Part shown: one piece after another, positions 1 to 10,371 of the stretch | Layout of the letters: each line of letters opens with the position of its first letter | How positions within the stretch are numbered: position 1 is the stretch's first letter | From: Fulvia fulva | Lineage: Eukaryota > Ascomycota > Dothideomycetes > Mycosphaerellales > Mycosphaerellaceae | DNA length: 64,000 nucleotides | Direction: 5' to 3' | Assembly: GCF_020509005.1 (NCBI RefSeq) | Contig: NC_063016.1 | Location: 5,208,001 to 5,272,000 of the forward strand | Translations under genes and position numbers: made by a program | The notes under the pieces: generated by a model | Seen by the model: the letters and a program-made list of their open reading frames with translations, nothing else | Told to the model about the DNA's origin: nothing | The model's database searches: none

Positions 1-1698
1 TCTTGTCCTTGACGCATCACCGGATAGGAAGACGGTCCAGAAGTAGTGCAGAAATTCTGTTGTTGTGTCGTGGGTCATTGTGAGGGTGTCGAAGGTCTTT
101 TGGCTTAGGCCGTTGAGGAAGTGAGGGTCACCCGATGTGGCGCGCCGGGCTTGTCGAACGGAGGATAGGAGGTTGTTGGTTGCTAAAGCGAGACCTTTGT
201 GCGAGCCGACTCGAATGGTCGGCTTCTGTTTCGTAGTTGAGCCATTGGTGTGGGGTGAGGTGTCATCGTCAGAATCGGAATCGTCGTCGGTGTGATAGCC
301 TAGCACGCGGTCCAGCTTCAAAGTACCCCTCTTGTCACTTCCCAGATGCGAAGGTTGCATGTCATCTCGTATCGACGACAGCACCTGCTCAGGGTCCTGC
401 TGTGCAAACAATCTCGCTTGGATCGATAGATCTTCCATCCTCCCGCCTGTGTAGACCTGCTGCTTCTTTACATTCAAAACGAGCCGGTTGTCGACATCTT
501 GTCGCACAAGATCCTGTATCCTTAGCTGCTCATAAGTCTCTTCGTCGACACCAATAGGACCATGCGCCTCGCCATCTTCAGTGCTGATATGGGACATCAT
601 CTTCTCGGAGAGATTGTTCAGTACCCGCAGTATCGGAACCTTTTCGTTACCCGAAGGTCTCATCTCCTGATCAGCCCTGTTGCCTTTCCGCTGGCTGTGG
701 TCTTGCTCGTTGCCTTCCAGATCCATCCAGTGCGGAACATGGGTCATGGTCATCACTCCACTCTCCGGCCGATCTAGGAACTTGTCAAGTACTGGATTCC
801 GCGGATCATTCTGCATGACCTTCTCGCCTCTCAGTTTCTTCAGCAAGCGACTCGGAGCGAAGAGCTGGGTCCAAAATTGCGTTGGTGTCAAAGGTGGCAC
901 GCTCTCATCATACGCCTCCTTGATGACGGGATACTGCTTGAACATGAGCTTGATCTGCTCCTTGGTGATCTTGAACGTCTTTGTATCGGGCTCTCCAGGC
1001 TTCTCAGCTGGCTTCGTCTCGTAGCCGATGGTAGGTAGCACATTGTACTCGCCCTGCTTCTGAGCCAGCTCAATGGCATGCGCTCGCAGCAAGTGTAATC
1101 GCGCAGACCAGAACTGTGCGGTGAATTGTGTAATCGACAACGACTCGGGCTTATCTTTCAACGCCTGGTTAAAGCGATCACTCAGCGCCGGGTTGCTGTC
1201 GATCAAGGACTTCTGCAGCTTGATGTCGGCTTTCAGCTTCGCATCATCGTACCAAGCGTCATCTGCTTTATTCGACGACACTGCCTTGGCGATTGCCATA
1301 GCTGCACTTTGACCTCCATTGTCGCCAGACGGCGCAGGTGTGCCCGCTCCTGATGCACTGCTGCCTGCGACTGGAAGCGCATTCTCCCTTGCTTTGATGA
1401 TGGCCAAGGCCTCGCGGAGCGGCGCAGTTGTCTCGACTTGCTCTTCTCGTGCTCTCTGCGGATGTTTGAACGTGAAGACATGACTATCGGCGCCCACGAC
1501 CAGCTTCAAGGCGATATTGGCTGCGGTGGCAGGGGTCTGTTGGAGGTTCGTGATGTCGGCGACCGGTACTGTCAAGGTGGGCGAAGAGCCGGAAGGCGCG
1601 TCTGATGGCGTGAAGAAGACATACTTGACGTCTTCCGACACGGCGAGGATGCCGTTCTTCTTCTTCTTGTACGCGACAGTCGCTGTTGTCGCAGGCAT
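1..1698 (-). CDS. TFB1: TFIIH core subunit p62/TFB1, 5' part (runs off left edge)
   Basis: General transcription and nucleotide-excision-repair factor; the p62 subunit of the TFIIH core in the nucleus. The minus-strand frame stays open from the window edge to about 1752 with no intron. The N-terminus has the PH-like opening (Y-K-K-K-K-N-G-I-L near residue 10, then a repeated V-x-F pattern), which in TFIIH p62 docks activators and XPC. Two BSD-type segments follow, recognisable by F-W and L-F pairs (Q-F-W-S-A-R-L and T-Q-F-W-T-Q-L-F). The C-terminal part lies outside the window. I chose the ATG at 1698 because family members begin a few residues before the K-K-K-x-G motif; an in-frame ATG at 1752 would add 18 residues. 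The gene is divergent from the small gene at 2075, with a 376-bp shared promoter. Confidence 0.85.
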   Translation of the reverse strand, partial: MPATTATVAYKKKKNGILAVSEDVKYVFFTPSDAPSGSSPTLTVPVADITNLQQTPATAANIALKLVVGADSHVFTFKHPQRAREEQVETTAPLREALAIIKARENALPVAGSSASGAGTPAPSGDNGGQSAAMAIAKAVSSNKADDAWYDDAKLKADIKLQKSLIDSNPALSDRFNQALKDKPESLSITQFTAQFWSARLHLLRAHAIELAQKQGEYNVLPTIGYETKPAEKPGEPDTKTFKITKEQIKLMFKQYPVIKEAYDESVPPLTPTQFWTQLFAPSRLLKKLRGEKVMQNDPRNPVLDKFLDRPESGVMTMTHVPHWMDLEGNEQDHSQRKGNRADQEMRPSGNEKVPILRVLNNLSEKMMSHISTEDGEAHGPIGVDEETYEQLRIQDLVRQDVDNRLVLNVKKQQVYTGGRMEDLSIQARLFAQQDPEQVLSSIRDDMQPSHLGSDKRGTLKLDRVLGYHTDDDSDSDDDTSPHTNGSTTKQKPTIRVGSHKGLALATNNLLSSVRQARRATSGDPHFLNGLSQKTFDTLTMTHDTTTEFLHYFWTVFLSGDASRTR

Positions 1699-2074
1699 CT
1701 CTGTGTTTCCGGGAAAGTCGCGTGCGTAGTAGCTAGTAGCGTCATAGAACATGCAAGCGCGATTTGGCTTTTGCCATCGGGAACTTGATCCGTCCCACTA
1801 CTTCTACGACCTCTCGTCAGTCCGCATGCATAACACATGCGTCCTCACCCTGACTTGACCCTCCAAAGTCTATATGAAGAAATGTCGTCACGCTACCAGT
1901 CTTTGCTGCATGTTGTACTCAAGTCACCTCAAGTGGCACAACAGCACCAAAAAAAAAATGCTGACCCTGACCGCTCGATAGACCGGTCTAGACCGCAGGA
2001 ATGCCTGTCAGCTACACTCATAAACATACATGTACCCTATCCCAACGACACCTACTCTTCTTCTATATGTAACC
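1699..2074. promoter_or_regulatory. Divergent intergenic promoter region
   Basis: This 376-bp gap lies between the start codons of the TFB1-like gene (leftward) and the small gene at 2075 (rightward), so it should hold both promoters. It contains a short poly-A run near 1950. No other specific element is identifiable by eye. Confidence 0.4.
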
Positions 2075-2335
2075 ATGAGCGATCCCACACCTCGTAAGCA
2101 GTCAGAGGTCGAGAGAGACACTGTCGATCATGTCCCCGAGCAGAGAGATGTCCAGGAGGTTCGTATCGTATCGTATCCTCTACAGAGCGCTTGTCGAACG
2201 TGGATTTACTAACGTTTGCTCAATGGACAGTATGCTGTGAAGCTCCTCCATATGCTTGAGCAGTACAACGCGACTCTGTCCCCACCAGATGCAGCGACAC
2301 CTACATCATGGACAAAGCCCGAAGCAGATCCTTGA
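2075..2335 (+). CDS. Small two-exon protein of unknown function (62 aa)
   Basis: Exon 1 runs 2075-2158 and exon 2 2231-2335. The 72-bp intron has a GT donor, a CTAAC branch point at about 2208 and a CAG acceptor, and the frame is kept at phase 0. The product is small, charged and predicted mostly helical, with a hydrophobic stretch Y-A-V-K-L-L-H-M-L near residue 29. There is no signal peptide or membrane segment. The size and helix suggest a minor subunit of a larger complex, but I do not recognise the family. The good splice signals and position in a divergent core pair make it more likely real than chance. Confidence 0.5.
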
Positions 2336-2725
2336 CAATCCCCATGAAGGCCGTTCGATGAGCAACACAGATGCGCACCGAAAATCCGACTTGATGATGC
2401 GAAACGAGGCCGAAATTCACCAGAGTAGTTCAAACGTATACATCTAAATGTTGACACGGAGGTATCATGCAGTTCCTTTCATTCCCTGTCCCAAAGTCAT
2501 ATCATTCTGCCATTAGAACGTAAGTCCCGTCCTTTGCGCCTTCAGACCGTATGCACCCTTGCTATGCTCGCCCTATCTGTATAACACGCCAGATGCAGAA
2601 TCAAAGGCCAACTATGTGATGACGCCAATAACGCTGCACGAAGAACAAACAAGGTGCCGGAGTACTGGCCGGTGCCACAAGCTGGCAGTTTGTGAGAAGT
2701 GTACCAGTGATGAAGACCTCGATCT

Positions 2726-5700
2726 TCAAGCTGCTGGGTCGGCCGGGTCTTGATCGACTGGGCTGGTGGCCACGTCCTCGATTTCTCGTCCGCGGCAATC
2801 CACCACGGTACGCCGACCAAGCTCGTCCGAAGGGACACCGTCACGAGCAGCTCCAAAGTCGAGCACTTCGATGTAAGTCAGGGAGTCGCGCTGTACTGCA
2901 GCGACACAACGACGCTCATCAAATCGTACTTGCCACACCCCACTCAAGTCAGTAAGCAAGTCTCGAACGCACTCGCCGTTCTTGACGTTCCACATCTTCA
3001 GTGTCCTGTCTGATCCAGAGATGACCTTCTGTCCGTCGTGTTGGAAGCATGTAATGGCACCAGTGTGTGCTGAAAGCGTCGACTTGCATGTACCATTCTC
3101 CGGGTCCCAGATTCGAAGGGTGCTGTCGGCTGCGGCAGAAACGAGTCGATCATGGCTCAGGTCCAATAGACCGACTAGAGACGTGTGTCCTTCGAGATTG
3201 AAGAGACACGAGCCTGTTTGCAAGTCCCATACCTTGACGAGATTGTCCATTGATCCAGAGATGCAGCGACTGCGGGCGTGGTCTAATACAACACTGTACA
3301 CCTTTTGCTGATGTCCTTGGAGGCGATGAACGAGATCACCGTTCGAGATCTTCCACACGCGAACAGTGCAGTCGTAAGAACCCGATACCAGGGTATCACC
3401 GTGGGCTGCGATCGCTCGAACCGAGTTATGGTGTCCCGAGAGTGTGCGCAGGAAGTACGGGTTATCACGGTCGTTCGCCGGCGGACCAGCCTGGAAGATC
3501 TGTCGATCGTCGGATTTGGGCAGCTTCCATACGCGCAGAGTGGAGTCGCGCGAACCGGTAATGATCAGTGGCTCCTTGGGCATCATGATCGGAGTTCCGT
3601 CAGCTTCTGTATCGACCTGCACAGGCTGAAGGATCACCAAGCACCGCACGGTGGAGGTATGTCCCTGGAAGACTTGCAGACAGCGACCAGATTTGATGTC
3701 CCAAATTCGTACGCTGCGGTCAGTGGAGCCCGATACCAACATATTGCCATCATACTGCAGCGCCCAAACCCCACCCTCATGGCCCTCGAGCCGGTTGCGC
3801 AAGGCGCCAGTCTTCGTATCGTAAACATTAATCTTCGTGTCGTCGCTGCCAGTCAAGATCTTGTCACTGTCGAACAGCAGGCACGTAACCACATGCCGAT
3901 GGTGAGCTCGAAAAGCCAGGTGCTGCGGCTGCTTCTCCTCGTCCATCCATGCCTGACGGATGAGATAGTGTCGCTGGTAGAGTGACTTGAACAGGTGCAT
4001 GTTACGCAGACTGTCCAGACCATTTGACGGATGCGGCACAGCTTGAGTGGCTGCTTGCGCGAAAGCGTTGGCTCCCTTGGCAGTGCTCATGAGCTTCAGC
4101 CACTTGACGTTCGATGTCGCTGTGGGCTTCGTGATAGATGATGATCCGATCGCTGAGCGACGCTTGGTCTTCTTGGAGGCCGATGACCTCACAAGGGACT
4201 TCTTCTTCATTGTCCTCGTTGTGACAGACGACGATGCAGTAAGCTCATCGTCACTCACTAGGGTCGAGTCGGCGATCTCGGGAGACATGCTGTGTCGTGC
4301 TTTGCTCATGTCTTGCTCGAAGCCGTCTACACCGTGTTGCCACCCCCATCCTTCACGAACTGCCCGCGCAATCTCGCCATTTGGCAAGACGAAGTCGTCC
4401 CGCTCGAGGAGGTTTCTCCAGGCGATTTCATCGGAGTTGATGAGCTTCCGCCAGCGCTTCGACACTTGCGCTGCACGGCACATGCTCTGGGCATCGAGGA
4501 ATCTGGTTATGTTCAGGCTGAGTTCGGGTGGCAGGACATTGAAAGGGTCACATTTGAGCGCAGGGTTGACAACGTTGGCCACCATCTGCAATGTGGTCTT
4601 GGGGCATCGGCGTAGGAACTGGTACACAAGGTAGGCTTGCATGGGCTCGGGCATGCCATCGAAGGCATCTACCATGGTTGGTATGTCCATCATGGTGGGA
4701 CTCGATGCGGACGCAGGGTTCGACGGTGGAACCCCATGAGTGAAGCTGTACGGTGGAGCGGCGTTGGTTGATCTCTTAGATGACTGCGAGTCCAATGACT
4801 TGGCACTTTGTGTCTTGCTGTCCTCGTCGAGATCAAGGCCAGACACCACGCTACCATCCTCCTCGTTGTGATCAGCAAAGGATAAGTCGAAGGCATTCTG
4901 CCGAGAGGCAAGATTGGCAGCAGCTGTGATGGGCGAGAGACTGGGACTAGGTAAACTGGCATCCTGCTGCGAGCTTGTGAAGAGTCCAGGCAAGTTGTGT
5001 CGATGAGATGCTGGAGCTTGTTGAACCGGATCCAGGTCTTCCTCAACGATAGGTGGTGTTGCAGTGGCTGCGATATGTTGACTCGCTCTCTCGATGGCAG
5101 TCAGCTCACCAAAGCTTCTCTTCTTGGCGTTGTTCGGTGCGGGAAAGGCCGTCTCGACCTGCGCATCCTCGTCCTGCGATTCGCTGTCTGCCATGTGAAG
5201 GTCATAACTATCGTCTTGCAATTCCTGCACACGAGAGTGCGAAGGCCGAACATTTGCTCGACTCCTGGACCCGGCTGGCCTGTTTGGGACTGTTCGTGGG
5301 ATAGCACCCATGTTTTCTGTGTCCGGCGTGATTGGAGTCTGGTGCGAAGCATTCATCGGTGCTGGATACGACCTCGAAGCTGCCCTCTCATTCAAAGATG
5401 GCTGCTCGCTCAGTTCCGAGTGGGATCTGTGCAGCTGGGAGCGCTGTTTCTTTGTTCTCCGCTGTAAGCTCGCAAGCTCAGCCGCCTCTGCTATCGACGG
5501 CGGAGTGGCGGTACGCTTGAGAGCGTGAGATGAGCGTAAATTTTGGGGTTTGTTGCTCGGCTGCGGCATAGAGAAGTCACGGACAGGTGTATGGTATCCG
5601 TCCTGTAGTGTCTGCTCCTGCCGAATGGAGCCCTTGCTCTTCCAGATCTTAGCCTGCAGCTCGTGATACTTCCGCACAGTCTCTTCGGGGTCTTCGGCTT

Positions 5701-6085
5701 CGTGGAAGGTAGTTGGCCGGCCGTTGAGATCGAAGGCGAAGCGTTTGATATTGCCCGGTGTCGGTGTGAAGGCGAGCGGGTATTGCTTCGGGTCTCGGTC
5801 GTACAAGTCTCGCGGAGGCTTCATAACTAGCGGCGGCAGCGAGACGGTCGTGGTGGTCGTGACTGTAGTGACGGTCTGCTGGGTTGCAGGGCCGAACGAC
5901 AGCTGTGCCATGGTCGAGTCTTTGGGAGCCATCATGGTGGTGTTTGTGGTGGTGGTTGTTTCCGAGTGCCGGGTGTCGTGGTGGTCCACCTCGTCTTCGG
6001 TGGGAGAGGCCGGGGCGGTGGACAGAATGGAGTAACGAGGTTGCTGTTGTGTAGTCAGGCCCAAGCCGATGCTCATAGGGTCCAT
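2726..6085 (-). CDS. CDC4: SCF ubiquitin ligase substrate receptor, CDC4/FBXW7-type F-box WD40 protein
   Basis: Intronless gene of about 1119 aa. It recruits phosphorylated proteins (CDK inhibitors and transcription factors in other fungi) to the SCF ligase. The order is: a long low-complexity N-terminus with a conserved P-P-R-D-L-Y segment near residue 90; an F-box at about 515-555 (L-P-P-E-L-S then W-R-K-L-I); a Lys/Ser-rich linker; then a WD40 propeller at about 725-1080 with seven or eight blades, repeating G-H, S-G-S and W-D/V-W signatures such as S-G-S-T-D-R-S-V-R-I-W-D. The repeat wording fits Cdc4/Fbw7 better than Met30. The start is the ATG at 6085 (M-D-P-M-S). The frame stays open upstream to a TTG at 6526 across a GT-rich microsatellite, but no ATG lies there. 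Most of the N-terminal half is expected to be disordered. Confidence 0.9.
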   Translation of the reverse strand: MDPMSIGLGLTTQQQPRYSILSTAPASPTEDEVDHHDTRHSETTTTTNTTMMAPKDSTMAQLSFGPATQQTVTTVTTTTTVSLPPLVMKPPRDLYDRDPKQYPLAFTPTPGNIKRFAFDLNGRPTTFHEAEDPEETVRKYHELQAKIWKSKGSIRQEQTLQDGYHTPVRDFSMPQPSNKPQNLRSSHALKRTATPPSIAEAAELASLQRRTKKQRSQLHRSHSELSEQPSLNERAASRSYPAPMNASHQTPITPDTENMGAIPRTVPNRPAGSRSRANVRPSHSRVQELQDDSYDLHMADSESQDEDAQVETAFPAPNNAKKRSFGELTAIERASQHIAATATPPIVEEDLDPVQQAPASHRHNLPGLFTSSQQDASLPSPSLSPITAAANLASRQNAFDLSFADHNEEDGSVVSGLDLDEDSKTQSAKSLDSQSSKRSTNAAPPYSFTHGVPPSNPASASSPTMMDIPTMVDAFDGMPEPMQAYLVYQFLRRCPKTTLQMVANVVNPALKCDPFNVLPPELSLNITRFLDAQSMCRAAQVSKRWRKLINSDEIAWRNLLERDDFVLPNGEIARAVREGWGWQHGVDGFEQDMSKARHSMSPEIADSTLVSDDELTASSSVTTRTMKKKSLVRSSASKKTKRRSAIGSSSITKPTATSNVKWLKLMSTAKGANAFAQAATQAVPHPSNGLDSLRNMHLFKSLYQRHYLIRQAWMDEEKQPQHLAFRAHHRHVVTCLLFDSDKILTGSDDTKINVYDTKTGALRNRLEGHEGGVWALQYDGNMLVSGSTDRSVRIWDIKSGRCLQVFQGHTSTVRCLVILQPVQVDTEADGTPIMMPKEPLIITGSRDSTLRVWKLPKSDDRQIFQAGPPANDRDNPYFLRTLSGHHNSVRAIAAHGDTLVSGSYDCTVRVWKISNGDLVHRLQGHQQKVYSVVLDHARSRCISGSMDNLVKVWDLQTGSCLFNLEGHTSLVGLLDLSHDRLVSAAADSTLRIWDPENGTCKSTLSAHTGAITCFQHDGQKVISGSDRTLKMWNVKNGECVRDLLTDLSGVWQVRFDERRCVAAVQRDSLTYIEVLDFGAARDGVPSDELGRRTVVDCRGREIEDVATSPVDQDPADPAA

Positions 6086-6446
6086 GTCCTGACGTTGACC
6101 TTCCGTTGCCGCCGCGTGTGGTGCTTGACAGCGGAGGCGTGGAGATGTTTGTGTGCGGGCCGCGCTGGTGCTGCAGCGAACGCGGACGTGAACAAGGCCC
6201 GCGTGATGTGTCGAGTGTTGTTGTGTCGTGCTGCTGTTGTGTGCCTGGCAGTCGGGCGGCTCCCTGGTGGGCGATGTTGGGTGTGCCCGTTGGTGGTATT
6301 CGAGGCGAGCGGACGGCCCTTCCTTGCTGTCGGCACGGCGATGACTGACGCAACGGGCGCCGAGTGTTGCTACGCTGCTGCCCTCGAGGTCGACACGCTG
6401 GACATGCTGTCGTGTTCCAGCAACACGCCAACAGTACTGAGTGGCC

Positions 6447-6496
6447 GTGTGGGTGTGGGTGTGGGTGTGGGTGTGAGTGTGAGTGTGAGTGTGTGG
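6447..6496. repeat. GT-rich microsatellite (GTGGGT / GTGAGT units)
   Basis: About 50 bp of alternating GTGGGT and GTGAGT units lie roughly 360 bp upstream of the CDC4-like start codon, probably in its 5' leader or promoter. Read on the CDC4 strand it would give His-Thr repeats in the open upstream frame. Copy number is likely variable. Confidence 0.8.
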
Positions 6497-7530
6497 TGAA
6501 GTGGTGCTGGTGGTGGTGCTCGGCAAGCGTTAGTTCGCAGACCAAGACTCAGGTAGAACTAAAGCGAGGGGCGGGTCCCGTGCGCTTCGCCGTTGCCGCC
6601 TTTCTATTCTCATGAGGCGGCCAATCGTTCTTGCTGGCACCCTCTCTTCAACTACAACCGGCACAAACAACGTCTACTCCTCGACAGCGCCTATGGAGCT
6701 CTTCGTCAAGCTACATCCTCACGAGCATTCCACGAGCGTCCGCAGCAGGCACTTGGCGGTCTCTCCTGCTGAAACGACGACGACACTCACCTTGGAGAGG
6801 CACCTGCCCAAATCTGGTACCCTTTGTCATCAGGAACGTGTCTCTGAACCCACGGAGATGAGCCACCTGCGAGCTCAATGCCATGTGCCTTGGGTTGACC
6901 CACTCCCACCTCGCGTCCTTCTTGATGTGTAGAGTGAGTGTACAGACTGCTTTTCGCACATCAACCTGCCCTCGCTGTCCGAGACCGACTACGTGACAGC
7001 TTCAGAGACCAGACGAAGCAGCATTACACAACAGAACTGACCACTGTAGGCCATCGATTGTACTTCATTTGGCATGTGCCATGTGTGGTAGCCTCCAGCG
7101 TCGAATCTTCGAAAAACTCACCACAGCCCTGGGTCCCAGGATCAACAACGCGAAACCAGCAGGTCAGCACCCATCTCATCTGGCTTCTATCGTCCTGCTC
7201 AAAGCTGTCAAACAACCATTCACAGTGTTTCAACACGCCCGCGATGCCCAGCACTCTTTGTCGATCGATCCGAATCGCTGCCTCGCATGCTGTATGAACA
7301 TGCGAACGACGAATCGGTCGTCGTCGTCGTCTGAACCTTGCCCGGTGTTGTTCCGAATTCACACCTTGTTGTCAGGTATCGATGAACCATATCGAGTGCG
7401 GAGACGCGTCCTACACGCTGGGCTATGCTGAGCTCACTCCTGGACCGTCAGTACAAATAGCTATCAGTGCTGCAATATCTGCGTCACTTGCCCGCTCTGC
7501 ATCAGCAACGTTTCCGTCTTGCTCAAGACC
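6497..7530. other. Intergenic region, no supported gene
   Basis: About 1 kb between the divergent CDC4-like gene and the membrane-protein gene. Only short overlapping frames without family resemblance or splice support are present. A TCGTCG run lies near 7318. It presumably contains both promoters. Confidence 0.4.
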
Positions 7531-8723
7531 ATGGCCATTGTTGACAACAGCAATCTGGCCAGGTACCAATTTGTGTCGACAGGCGACATCATCTCGCTCA
7601 ATATCTCGCTCGTCGCACTCTCCCTGATCGCCGTATTTTTCTGGCAACGGTGGCGACATGCGCAGTCGAAGAGCCATACAATCGCCACCAGCCTACTGCT
7701 CTTTGTGAGTCGCAGCGAACGTCTTCAATTGCTCTCATCACGACTGATGTGAACGACAGAGCTATGCGACGAGCTTCTTCTTCATCCTCGTGGTAACTGT
7801 CCTGCTACACATCAACCACGACGATGACTTGGGAGTCTGCAGTGCCACAATCATATCATGTAATAAGAGGAATTCCAGCGACATTGCAAACAAGACGACA
7901 AAGCTGACAACCCTTCAAAGGCCTCACATTACACAGCATCTCCAAGGGCTCGGATTTCCTGTTCCTCATCGAGCGCGCACACATCATCAGCTGGCCAGTC
8001 AACCCGCGGCACAAGACTATCGAGTACGTTGCCAGTGTGCTGCTCATCATGGTCCCATACGCCGGAGTCACCGTATTAGCTATTGCCTATCGCACCATGG
8101 AGGACTCTGCCGAGACCGTCTGTCTCATCGGCATCAAAGATCACGCTTTGTACCCATTGCTGGCCATCGAAGTTCTGTCCCAGGTGTACCTGACACTGCG
8201 ATTCCTCGTCCCACTGGTGATGCTTCGCCTGACGGGCAAGGGTCTACTTCTGCCACTTGAAGGACTGGTTCGTCGAACCTTTATCGGATCATTGATAGAC
8301 CTCCTCTCAAGTCTAGGCGTTCGAATATCATTCCTACTCTTCGACGGTGAGCCAGCATGGCTCTGCTGTCTAGCCTGCAAAGTGGATGGTGAGCGCTAGC
8401 ACCCACAGCAGAATACTACAAATCATACATCTACTGACATAACTTACCAAGCTCTCATCGCCAGCAGCGTGCTGCACTGGATCACAAAGCCCACAAACTC
8501 GGATTCAGAACGAAGACAGAAGCTAGGAGTAGGCTTTGGAGACAGCACTGCGACTCCCCCAAATTTCGATCTGGACTGTGATGAGATTTCGTACCTTCGC
8601 GCGCTGGATCAGAAGAACACTCTCGGGTGCTCGATTCATAGTCTTGGGCTCGATAGATCGCAGTCGGAAAGCGCGCAGCGGCATGATAATGCTCATGTAC
8701 AGGTTTCTGTGCAGCAGGTGTAG
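7531..8723 (+). CDS. Multi-pass membrane protein of unknown function, four exons
   Basis: Exons 7531-7704, 7760-7859, 7921-8388 and 8452-8723 join in consistent phase to give about 337 aa. All introns are 55-63 bp with GT/AG ends, and two have CTGAC-like branch points. Hydrophobic segments occur near residues 18-40, 57-75, 105-125, 140-165, 185-215 and 225-245, giving a plausible six- or seven-TM topology with a short extracellular N-terminus. The C-terminal 80 residues are hydrophilic. It resembles the uncharacterised seven-TM integral membrane proteins common in Dothideomycetes, but no ligand or enzymatic motif is visible. A GPCR-like or transporter-like role would be a guess. Confidence 0.7.
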
Positions 8724-8920
8724 ATTGTACCTGTCAATGCTGTTGGGCAGGTTGTTGCATCGGGATAGCAAGCCGAGATGCCCTGATGTGTTCGACAGCC
8801 GGGTAGGATTCCCCGGTGGATCACTGGTAGTCTCACCCGCTACAGGACACTACCACAAGGCCTTCTTCAATTAAGATCCTACTCTGCGACCTCCATCATT
8901 CCTCAGGTCCACAATAGCCA

Positions 8921-9318
8921 TGCCCATCGTAGACACCTACGATGAGCCAACATTGTCCGTAGACGGGCATTCAGAAAACATATCTCGAAACACTCCAGAC
9001 GAATATCATCGCAGCCATCCACGAACGTGCCTGGAACACGTCCATCTGGAGCTACACCGCTCCCAGCTTCCAAGCGTTTCCACCTTGCGCGCACGTAGTC
9101 TAGGACCTGCCTGGAGTATAGAGCGCATCTCCAGACAGTCTGCAAGAAGTACCCAGCGTATTATATTGAGATCATCGACGTTAGCGCACGGTCCACCGTA
9201 GCACACATTTTCTTCACGGCTAGAAATACTGGAATGCCGCATGGGATTGTGCAACTGCACTCACGTATCTCGACCTCGGAGGTGAAGAAAGGGAAATGGC
9301 AGTGGCGTGTTTTATAGA
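8921..9318 (+). pseudogene. NTF2/SnoaL-like protein relic
   Basis: Pieces of one small alpha+beta protein lie in two frames. One (about 8966-9095) contains W-N-T-S-I-W followed by A-P-S-F-Q-A-F. The next (about 9107-9318) contains E-Y-R-A-H-L-Q, Y-P-A-Y-Y-I-E-I and T-G-M-P-H-G. These match my recollection of a small fungal family with an NTF2-like fold. A 46-bp intron after codon 3 could join the ATG at 8921 to the first block, but an in-frame stop and a one-base frame change separate the two blocks and no spliceable intron fixes that. A real gene with an assembly indel is the alternative. Confidence 0.4.
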
Positions 9319-9378
9319 GTCTATGAGGGTCTGTCTGGGCTCTGCCGATGGTACTTGGACGAGTAGTCCAAGAGGTTT

Positions 9379-9914
9379 TCACTGTTTGGAAAGCCAGGCT
9401 AGATACTCGGTTCTTGCTGGGTCTTTCCCCTCGACATCTTCCATCTCGAAATGGATTCGCTCGTCGCTGGAATCCTTCTCTTGGTTGAATGCATTCTCTC
9501 TGTCCTCCTCCCTGCGATGCCTGTTCGGTCTGCTCTGGTCTACGGAGGACGGAGCAAAGCCAGTCCCTTCGCGCTGCCTCGACTCGACTACGCCGTTTGG
9601 GTATCCACCATTGGCCTGCTTCTCGACGCTAGGAGAAAAACCGAATCCGAATCCTGTGGTTCTGTCCTGGCGCGCATGTCCTCCTGGGCAAATTGTTCGC
9701 CACCGCTATCCACGATTCTCGACCCAATACCACGGCCGTCCCCCGAGTCGAGGAGGTACTCCCTCACGCCGGGAAGAAGAGCCTCGAGAGCATTTAGCTT
9801 ATCTTCATCCGTACTTGGTGCGATGACAGTATTTGCACTCTCTTCTGCCGCGCGCGCGTCTAGGGCGAGGAGGACTGGGTCGATTGACATCTCCTCGGAT
9901 TGCGGGTTGTGCAT
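9379..9914 (-). CDS. Putative acidic two-exon protein (tentative)
   Basis: Exon 1 9731-9914 and exon 2 9379-9683 would be joined by a 47-bp intron with GT/AG ends in matching phase, giving about 162 aa. The product is acidic and low in complexity, with no membrane segment. Without splicing the first frame ends at 9588 (108 aa). No family is recognised. The intron lacks a clear branch point, so the model is weak. Confidence 0.3.
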
Positions 9915-10371
9915 CAAGTCGAGTCTTGGTGAGGGGGCGAGGTGGATGTGGTATTTGGTTGCGATGGGAAAGGAAGTCTTGGAATTTTGCAGAGTATTAT
10001 GTCGTGGGATGTGGAGTGTAGGTGTTGAGGAAGGACCCTGCGTTCTCGGGTTGGTTATTCACATGGAGGGAGCGGGTCTGTGTTGAGTGGAAGGATCGGG
10101 GATCATTCACTTGAATGACCACGGTAGACTCCGAGTCTGCTGCCTGTGGTGTTAGCACTACATTGAGCTCTACGTGTACCTGGTGCAAGGTCATTGAACA
10201 TAGCCAGAGTCTTGGTCGTGTTACAGCTCTTAGAATGAGAGCCTTCTTGGTAGTATCTGCTCCCTTTACCTACACTCCAGCGACGAACATGTGCACCACC
10301 GCCCTACAGATTGTGCTTCAAATCTGCCACCAAGTCGCTCTCTTGTCACCATCAGCTTGGGATCCCACCGA

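Noticed and set aside
2030..2212. 60-codon frame overlapping the first exon of the small gene
   Set aside because: It reads through the intron and loses the supported splice; the ATG at 2075 with two exons is better.
5649..6545. 298-codon His-rich minus frame beside CDC4
   Set aside because: Alternate frame of the CDC4 N-terminus starting at a TTG; its composition comes from the repeat.
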